In this document: piece after piece, positions 56,771-64,000 of the stretch
How positions within the stretch are numbered: position 1 is the stretch's first letter
How the letters are laid out: each line of letters opens with the position of its first letter
DNA from: Epiperipatus broadwayi
Lineage: Eukaryota; Onychophora; Udeonychophora; Euonychophora; Peripatidae
DNA: 64,000 nt
Reading direction: 5' to 3'
NCBI GenBank assembly: GCA_028023455.1
Contig: JAQFVV010000186.1
Coordinates: 124,001-188,000 of the forward strand
The notes under the pieces: model-generated
Seen by the model: only the letters and a program-made list of their open reading frames with translations
Databases searched by the model: none
What the model was told of the DNA's origin: nothing
Made by a program: the position numbers and the translations under genes

Positions 56771-59583
56771 TTCTAAAACAAGAGTACCCAAATTTTTTTT
56801 GGCCATGGACCCCTAGTCATTTTAAAAAAATACTTTACTTACTCACATTAAGAAATTTGTACAGTACCCGATATCAAATATTTCATTAAATCATTTATAA
56901 TTAACGATTGAAAAAGATAAAAGGACTAAGGAATATGGCATTATTTTGTGCAACATTTAACTATCGAAACCTGCACTAATGAAAATTAAAGCAAAAAACT
57001 ATGGGTAGAGTTTTTTTTTAATTTTTGACATTTACAAAATAAACATGTAAATTTAAAATAAATACAAATATTGAAATCACTTTATTAAACATAAAAATGA
57101 AGTGAAAAAATCAACATATTCAGACAGAATTAAACATCTATAAAATTATGACGAAAGATTTTAATCAGAATTATAAAAATAAGAATACCAAATAAATTAG
57201 TTTGGAAAACTGAATTCAATGAGACGGATGCACCTAATGATCTATCAACAATTTATCTATGCCCGATTTTAAATTAGTGAGTTGCATTCTCAAATCTCCA
57301 CATTCAATTCTATGCAATTGATGTCTGTTCTGAAGCAGATTTAAAATTACATTGAAGCCTCTCTCCTCCAGATACAATGATGGAAATGCCAGCAAATACT
57401 TTTGTATAACAGTCCATAGAGCTGGTTACAGAAGTGGAATATCTTATTCCAGCCAAAACTTTTGGTAACCTTGTTTGAATTGTACCTTGAGATCCTCACT
57501 CATGCTGATGGTTATCAGTGTATCTTGCAAAATTATATTTGATCCTGCTCTAGCAGTGTATGGGTTTATTATCCAGCCTGATATTTCCAATGATAGAATA
57601 TATTTGAACCTAATTATGAAATCTAAGTGAAGAGTCTCCAAGTGGTTGATGTATAGCAAGATGTTTTCTTCTAGGATTGTGCCTATCTTAAATAAGTTGG
57701 GAAACTGGGAAAGCTCAGATCCTACCATATTTTGCTTTAAAACATTAATCTGGCAACAAAAGCCTATATGACCGATTTTGTTTCAATAAAATTCAAATTG
57801 TCTCCTTGCAGTTGTAAATTAACATCATTAAATAGTTGGTTAAATAAGCAATATCTGTTTTACTCTGAAGTAAATTTTCTTTCAAACTGGAATTCTCATC
57901 TTTCAAAAACTCTAAAACAGATTGAAAAAGTGCAAAAAAATCTCATCAAATATAAACATTTTGAAAGCCAGTGGACTTTGGTATGGAGAATCACTTGATA
58001 GAAATCTTCATTTATTTTCTTGCACAATCAAGTGAACAATCTAGTATTCAAAGTGTTGCTTCCAATTTTATTCAGTTGTTATAATAAACTGAAATGATTG
58101 ATGCAATTTGTTGCTAAGCTTCTTGGCTATTAAATGTTGCCTATGTATTACACAGTGAACTGCAAGCACTTAAGGTACATGTTTCAGATAACTTACGGAA
58201 CTGCAATAAAAATGAATCATAGCTGAGCTCTATCTGTCACAACAGATATTATATTTGTCAATGGAATTGCCTTTTCTCTGAAAAATAGCTCTGTTAAATT
58301 AAAATCGATTTGCTTCTGGTGTCAGTTTCTAAAGTTCTAGTAAAAAGTAACTCTTCATGCACTTCTTGATCTTGAACAAAGTGAATGTATGCCAGTAACA
58401 AAACTTCATTACCAGGTAATGTTGATTTGTCCAATTGGAATGAAAAAAACACTTTTTTTTTGCAAATGATTACACAAATAGTTTTTGATGTCAGGATTTA
58501 TTGCATTGATAGGCCTTTGAACTGTGCTATTGCTCATAGGAATTCTTTTTATAACATTCTTGCGCAAGTTGTGGAGTTTACCTCTGCAACAGTTGATAGA
58601 ATCAGTTTGTCTGTGTGGCTTGCCAACTTTGTGTTGAGGAGAGATATATTATACAATGCCCTTGCTTTGATAGTGAAAAAAACATTATCATCCTCTTCAG
58701 AATTTTATCTTTAAGTGATTGAAGGTATGACAAATCTTTTTCTTTTTTGTCAGGGTGAATTCTGTTCAAGTGATTTGCTAGTTTTGATGGTTTTGTAGCA
58801 TTATTACTAAAGACTTTTGTCACACATGAGGCACATTGGTAAATGTTTGTTCGATAATGATAGGACAAATCCTAGCTTCAAATAGTTCAAGCTGTACAGT
58901 CTGCATTTCTTTTTTGGTTCAGTCATATTATTATCATAAGAAATAAAAACTTCAATAGTCTCTGCGATTTAAAAAACCTATGAAGTATGTACTTACTTAA
59001 AACAGAAGATTTTTATTTAAACTCAAATAAATAAACTGGATCCTGTGATTTTCTTATTTGTAGTACTACTCCTCAATAAATAATTATATTCAAAGTTCAA
59101 ATTACAAACAAGTACATGTCACATCAAATGAATCAATTAATAGTGTTTTATGAAAGCATGACCGTACAAGACTGATAGATTCTGTTAATATCGAATATTG
59201 TCTATCCCACCATGAGCAAGTGCGATGTCCACACTTGCTTTGATATGTCCGATAAGATAATGCATGGACATGTTTGTGATGCATATATTTGTATGCATTC
59301 TTACATATGACTCTTTTAATGACACATTTTATCTTTTCATTTGCAAGTTTGGTATGTAAAGTGTTTTTATCAAAAAAATGTTTTTTTGAATTATTTTACT
59401 TCTTAATTAGCCACCTATTGGAATCATAGATATTTTGAAATAACAAACAAACAGCAGTAGTAAGGAGTCTATTTTTGCTGTTGTCAACCCCCAAATTTTT
59501 TTATTGAAACTATTGACCCCTAGAAAGTTCAAATCAACTCCAGGAAGTTGATATTGACCACTTTGGGAACTCTTGTTCTAAAG
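56771..59583 (-). mobile_element. hAT DNA transposon, complete ends, dead
   Basis: A 2797-base element (56779-59575) with inverted ends CAAGAGTACCCAAA on the left and, read inward, CAAGAGTTCCCAAAGTGG on the right. It is flanked by 8-base duplications TTCTAAAA (56771-56778) and TTCTAAAG (59576-59583), one mismatch. The 8-bp duplication, short ends and BED-finger transposase inside (minus strand) together identify a hAT superfamily element. Subterminal GACCCCTAG occurs near both ends (56808 on the left, 59514 on the right). Confidence 0.88.
57230..58880 (-). pseudogene. hAT transposase with BED zinc finger, broken
   Basis: Cut-and-paste transposase of the enclosing element. In minus-strand order: a BED-type finger (58868 to about 58740) reading CASCVTKVFSNNATKPSKLA then NHLNRIHPDKKEKDL; MSNSTVQRPINAINPDIKN near 58530-58475; a segment resembling the catalytic-domain start near 58400-58250 (DKYNICCDR); VLAVHCVIHRQHLIAKKLSN near 58170-58105, a highly conserved block of this family; LSQFPNLFKI near 57710; and the C-terminal dimerisation region near 57400-57230 with LLAFPSLYLEERGFNVIL and CGDLRMQLTNLKSGIDKL. 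At least four frame breaks and several stops prevent expression. The domain set matches transposases related to ZBED/SCAND3-like proteins rather than to classical Ac. Confidence 0.9.
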
Positions 59584-59584
59584 G

Positions 59585-60690
59585 CATATCGATACCACAT
59601 TGAACATGTAAAATATTACTTGTCTCCACAAGAAACAAATGCTATGTATTTTGTAGTTACCTATGGTTCACAAATGTATATTATAAGCAATTGATTTTGC
59701 AGATAATAGAAAAAGTCTAAAAGAGTGAGATTTGGATATCAATTAAAAATATTTTTCAATTTCATATCTTTCAGGCAAAATATGGGAATGATTTACTCTT
59801 CTAAAAGTAAAATTGGCTCCATATTACCATTAGAATTTCATCTATGTTAATGTGAAATTTGTAAGATATCATGTTTAAATGTTTAAAAAAATTTAGAGTT
59901 TTATGCAATATTTTCTATTTGTAAGCTTGTTTGTATCAAACCCCTATTGTCACCAGTTGGAGTCTAAGTATGTTTTGTTATCCAAATTTTAACTTACAAA
60001 ATGCTGTACAATTGGCAATAATACTTTTTTCTGAGTGTATCCTAATTCAATACCACAGATTATGTCATTATGTTTAGGACAAAAATAACAAAAATTAAGA
60101 TTAAATTTGATTTTTTATAAGACTAGTTCAGAGGAACATTTGACACACATGCATGTATGTATGCAGCAGATGTGTGAATAACCATACTGATAATCAGGGC
60201 TGTGTGCATGATAATTTAACTAGCCATTCATTATCAGTATAAAAGTTACGTTTTTTTAAAAATTAATCTAAAATATATATGTCTAAATATTTTTCAACTT
60301 TTTGTTACATCTCTGCACAATTATGATGAGTCTTCTAATTGATCAGTTCTTTATTGTTGATGCTTGATAACAGGAAGACAAAAACAGTCAATTACTTTTG
60401 CGTTTATCACTGATTTTAAATACTGCAGCAGTCTTTGTTTTTATTATTTTTATCTCCTTAATAATTTCCCATTTTCATTCTGTTTTTTAATTTTACTAAG
60501 AAATATATTTGGGTCTTCTTCCTTTTCACCTACAAGTACATGGTATCTATATATCTAAAATATTTATTTTTACCACCATTCTTAAATAAACATTTAGAAA
60601 TTATTTAGTTTAGCTTTCTTTATTATATTTAAGGTATCACTAAACATTACATGGTCATCACTTTCTATGCTTACACAAGCTGTTAAAACG
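59585..60690. other. AT-rich spacer
   Basis: No gene. A hairpin near 60183-60239 pairs ATACTGATAAT with ATTATCAGTAT across about 35 bases. Confidence 0.4.
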
Positions 60691-60696
60691 ATGACT

Positions 60697-60968
60697 AACT
60701 CTCCATACAGTACTGTTACCCAGTGCAAGCCATAGTAATTACTGAATGTATGGAAATTTGTGCATAAAATCTCTATCTAGTGCTTAGCTTGTGTTTTCAT
60801 TTTGGACTCATTACATCCTAAGATCTAGGTTCAGTGCTCACAGATTTAAGGTTCCCATAAGGTAGAAACTTATCTGGAGATGCTAGATGAATAAATATTG
60901 CACAAGTTTTCTTGCATCCATTGATTACTATGGCTTGCACTGGGTGACACTACTATATGAAGAGTTTA
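60697..60968. repeat. Family C element, long copy
   Basis: The left arm 60697-60746 (AACTCTCCATACAGTACTG, TTACCCAGTGCAAGCCATAG) pairs with the right arm about 60920-60968 (CTATGGCTTGCACTGGGTGA, CACTACTATATGAAGAGTT). The interior has TTGTGCATAAAATCTCTATC and TAGTGCTTAGC, shared with the copy at 63.25 kb. Confidence 0.75.
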
Positions 60969-61039
60969 CCAATGTTTAATGTACAAGTTAAATAGGTAAG
61001 ATGACAATATAAAACCTTCTTTAACTATAGCTTTTAATA

Positions 61040-62230
61040 TATATATATATATTACTCCCAATTGAAACAATTGAAATTGCAATTTTTTAGAATGTCTTTG
61101 AGATGATTCTTGTCCTATAAAGAGGATCTACATTTCCCATGAAACCTTTAAACACTTTCTGAAAATATCCTTTTAGGAAAAAATTCCACTGCTCATTCAT
61201 TTTACATGTCCAATCCAATGATGTGATTTTACAATAGTGGACTTGATATCATCACATTCAGGAAGCTGAAAACGATCTTGATTGGCTTTATCTTCTTGCC
61301 ATTGTATTTTTTAAAATATTCTGGAGCATCTGTAAATGAAACTTTTCTAATGCATTTATATTGCACAGATAAAATGTCCATGTTTCACATCCATACAGTA
61401 AGTTAAGTAAAACAACAGCTCTATATATAGCTAAGTTAGCAGTAGTAATTATTTTCCCATGTCCATGTTTCACATCCATACAGTAAGTTAAGTAAAACAA
61501 CAGCTCTATATACAGCTAAGTTAGCAATAGTAGTTATTTTCCCATGTCCATGTTTCACATCCATACAGTAAGTTAAGTAAAACAACAGCTCTATATATAG
61601 CTAAGTTAGCAGTATTAGTTATTTTCCCATGTCCATGTTTCACATCCATACAGTAAGTTAAGTAAAACAACAGCTCTATATACAGCTAAGTTAGCAGTAG
61701 TAGTTATTTTCCCATGTCCATGTTTCACATCCATACAGTAAGTTAAGTAAAACAACAGCTCTATGTACAGCTAAGTTAGCAGTAGTAGTTATTTTCCCAT
61801 GTCCATGTTTCACATCCATACAGTAAGTTAAGTAAAACAACAGCTCTATATACAAGCTAAGTTAGCGATAGTAGTTATTTTCCCATGATGAAATATGAAA
61901 TCTTTTAACTTATTAAAAGCAGCAGCAGTACCTTGGAGTGTGTGTTTACCTTAATATCAAAGTCTACTTTTCTACTTATAAAACTATCAAGATATTTAAA
62001 CTGGTTTACATCTTCAAACTGATGATATCCAAGCTAAGGATTTTTCTTTTATTATTGGCTGATAAAGAACTTGTTAACATTAATTAATAAACCAAGGTCT
62101 TTATATGCTGCATTTAAAGCATTAAAACATTTTGTAAATCATCTTTAAATTGGCAAAAATAACACAACCATCAACATACTGTGAATCCAGAAACGAAAAA
62201 GTCCTTATCATTTTCATAAGAAAATTGGTT
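61040..62230 (-). pseudogene. LINE RT C-terminal relic with internal tandem array
   Basis: On the minus strand: a catalytic-box remnant LQYVDGCVIFAN near 62190-62150 (YVDG in place of YADD), then FEDVNQFKYL-like sequence near 62020, then the 85-bp array (each unit reads YRAVVLLNLLYGCETWT), then LEKFHLQMLQNILKNTMARR near 61350-61290, and WIGHVK near 61215. The order is that of a LINE RT from catalytic box to C-terminus. It is the only RT relic here whose coding sequence has been turned into a minisatellite. Confidence 0.82.
61381..61890 (-). repeat. Six-copy 85-bp tandem array
   Basis: TGTTTCACATCCATACAGTA starts units at 61381, 61466, 61551, 61636, 61721 and 61806, exactly 85 bases apart. 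Units differ at a few sites only (for example CTATATATAG, CTATATACAG, CTATGTACAG). Because 85 is not a multiple of 3, the reading frame moves by one in each unit, so the array was never a protein repeat. High similarity shows recent expansion. Confidence 0.93.
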
Positions 62231-62239
62231 TAATATATA

Positions 62240-63248
62240 TCAAATACACCCTCAGTTTATTTTTAGGCAGGTAATTGCAATTTTGGAAGGCATGATATAT
62301 AGTTAAATGTATTTTATTCTTATCAAATTAATATCCTTATAGAGAAACAATATTTATTAAAATTATAATTTTTATAATTCATTTAGAGATTGTTACAAAA
62401 GACAGTATTGCAATATTTATTAAATTTCATTTGTACATAAAGGTTTCAAAATGGCCGCATTCAGCAAACTGAAATAGAGTAGTATTCTAAAATTCACAAA
62501 GTATTAGACATCCACGGAGCTATAATGAATAAACTTTTAGTCACAATACTCATCTAATATTTTTTGAAAAGGTACCACTGATGAAATATCCACATGGGGA
62601 TACATTCGCATAAACAATATTGAATCGATCACCATTTACCAAGTATTATCTCTAGGCTTTGATTTTATGCGGGGGGGGGGGGGCTCATATAGTTAAATCT
62701 ATGTTGAGCTGTTGTTTATACGTATATATAATGAAATGGTTTTTATGGAGCTGATCTTAATTTAAAGTCAGGGGTCATTCATAAATAGATAGATTAAAAT
62801 ATTAAAAATAATTCTCATAAAAATTGATAATGAGGTATTGAATTAAATTAGTTATATGTGCAAGATGAGTTTGATAAATCAATATAAATCATTATAATTT
62901 TTAAATCCTTTTAATAGGTTACAGCTAGGCATTAATTAATTTGAATAGAATAACTGTATATAGATTACATAACCTTTCTTAATTATGTAACTAACATACA
63001 TACATCATGAAATTATTTCTTTTAATGAAAATATAAACGATTGTTGGTGTATGAATGTGTGAGTAATTACAGATTCACATGGCATTTGTTTCAGGATCAG
63101 TTCATATTTAAAATATAAATTAAATATCGTTTTAAGAGGTAAAATATATTAATTAAATAAAACTATATTTTAATGGAAAAACAATTTTTTTTTTTTAAAA
63201 AGCTAATTAAATATTTTAACTTCAAGATGTTATATTGTAATTTATTTT
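62240..63248. other. AT-rich spacer with 14-G run
   Basis: No gene. A run of about 14 G starts near 62670. Confidence 0.4.
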
Positions 63249-63470
63249 TTAAACAGGCAAAACTCTCCATACAGTAGTGCCACCCTGTGCCAACCAGAGT
63301 AATCAATGAATGCCAGAATGTTTGTGCATAAAATTCTCATCTAGTGCCTATTCATCCAATATCCCCAGACTAGCACTACTGTATGGAGAGTTTTGCCTGT
63401 TTAATAACAGTTATGTGCTAGCATAAGTGATGGTGATCATGTGATGTGAATTAATTTTTTTATTAAATTA
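63249..63470. repeat. Family C element, intact inverted ends
   Basis: Exact 32-base inverted repeats at 63249-63280 (TTAAACAGGCAAAACTCTCC and onward) and 63373-63404, with a 92-base centre carrying GTGCATAAAATTCTCATCTA. To the right, AATAACAGTTATGTGC and GTGATCATGTGATG (to about 63448) are shared with the 45.3-kb copy. No coding potential. Confidence 0.82.
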
Positions 63471-63654
63471 TTTTGGGTTTGTGTTTTAAAATAAAATTTT
63501 TGTTTTATTCCAAAGCCATTGTTTAAAAACGAATGTTCAAGATAAAAGAAAAAAATGTAATGTAGACATTTTAAAATTAATACACAAATTTTAATAGTCT
63601 CATTTGAAAATAAATTGTAATAATAATTTTTTTAGTAGTACTTATGAAATACAC

Positions 63655-63850
63655 TGTACCAACTTTTGCCAAACAATATTGCCATAGAAGGCTAGTGCAG
63701 CAAAATCTCCATCTAATGCTTAACCATCCAGTATTTCCAGAATAGTTTCTAGTTTGTGACTTCTATCAGTGTGGAGCCTTGGGTTCAAGAGCACCACACC
63801 TAGATCTTTGGATTTTTTGCATCTCTCCAGCAGCAATCTTTTAGCAAAAT
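63655..63850 (+). repeat. Family C-related fragment
   Basis: GCAAAATCTCCATCTAATGC, TTAACCATCCAGTATTTCC and GAATAGTTTCTAG follow the interior of the other family C copies (GCATAAAATCTCTATCTAG, TTCATCCAATATCCCC). A B-box-like GGGTTCAAGAGC lies at about 63782-63793. End not resolved. Confidence 0.5.
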
Positions 63851-64000
63851 TTTTAGTTAACTATAAAGCTATGAACTCCATCTTAAAACACAATAATGTT
63901 TTCAATTTAAGCTAATTAGCTTGTATAGTCATATAGATCTGAACTCAGTTCAGTATCTATATTTTAGTATCTTTAGTTAATCACCAACATTTTTTGGCTA

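Noticed and set aside
59102-59284. Extra coding exon of the hAT transposase
   Set aside because: The minus-strand frame is inside the element but upstream of the BED finger and has no match to any transposase segment that I recognise.
61381-61890. CRISPR-like array because of regular spacing
   Set aside because: The units are contiguous 85-bp repeats with no variable spacers, they encode a piece of LINE reverse transcriptase, and the genome is eukaryotic.

Overview
This is a eukaryotic, very AT-rich, intron/repeat-type stretch, most likely from an invertebrate animal. The evidence is the absence of dense coding, several different animal-type LINE relics, tRNA-derived SINE-like units, a hAT DNA transposon with 8-bp target duplications, many foldback (palindromic) elements and simple repeats. 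I see no intact host protein gene, no rRNA, no CRISPR and no operon structure. The species cannot be fixed from the sequence alone.

Layout. 0-2.6 kb: unassigned AT-rich DNA with one perfect 12-bp hairpin. 2.6-5.3 kb: decayed RTE-type LINE (endonuclease, reverse transcriptase and C-terminal region, + strand) followed by a tRNA-like unit. 6.98-7.67 kb: a large palindrome. 7.7-8.6 kb: a family A fragment and a tRNA-headed SINE. 10.2 kb: a 5'-truncated LINE tail. 12.9-18.9 kb: scattered family B units, one of them a palindrome whose 136-bp arms look identical. 23.5-27.3 kb: a second LINE relic (+ strand), split by a family A foldback that carries a 15-bp target-site duplication. 28.9-34.6 kb: the best preserved element, a near full-length LINE on the - strand with a gag-like ORF1 (zinc knuckles) and an ORF2 (endonuclease, RT, Cys-rich tail), broken by a few stops and frameshifts. 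35.3-39.98 kb: three further LINE fragments, a family B palindrome and a GC-rich purine/G-run block. 41.3-45.5 kb: a dense cluster of tRNA-like units, SINE, family B palindromes, a small hAT derivative and a family C element. 45.6-47.2 kb: an RTE-like relic. 50.3-50.9 kb: a probable solo LTR. 51.2-54.6 kb: foldbacks, including a nested A/B palindrome series. 55.76-56.07 kb: a very young 133-bp-arm palindrome. 56.78-59.58 kb: a complete but dead hAT transposon of the BED-finger type. 60.7-63.9 kb: family C elements and a LINE relic containing a six-copy 85-bp tandem array made from its own coding sequence.

The parts interact as parasites and hosts rather than as a pathway. The LINEs could have supplied reverse transcriptase for the tRNA-headed SINEs, and insertions nest inside one another, giving relative ages. 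The repeated theme is inverted duplication: at least three unrelated repeat families (A, B, C) occur as foldbacks, and in family B the pol III B-box-like end forms the outer tips of the palindrome. Family names A, B, C, S1 and S2 are labels made here, not database names.
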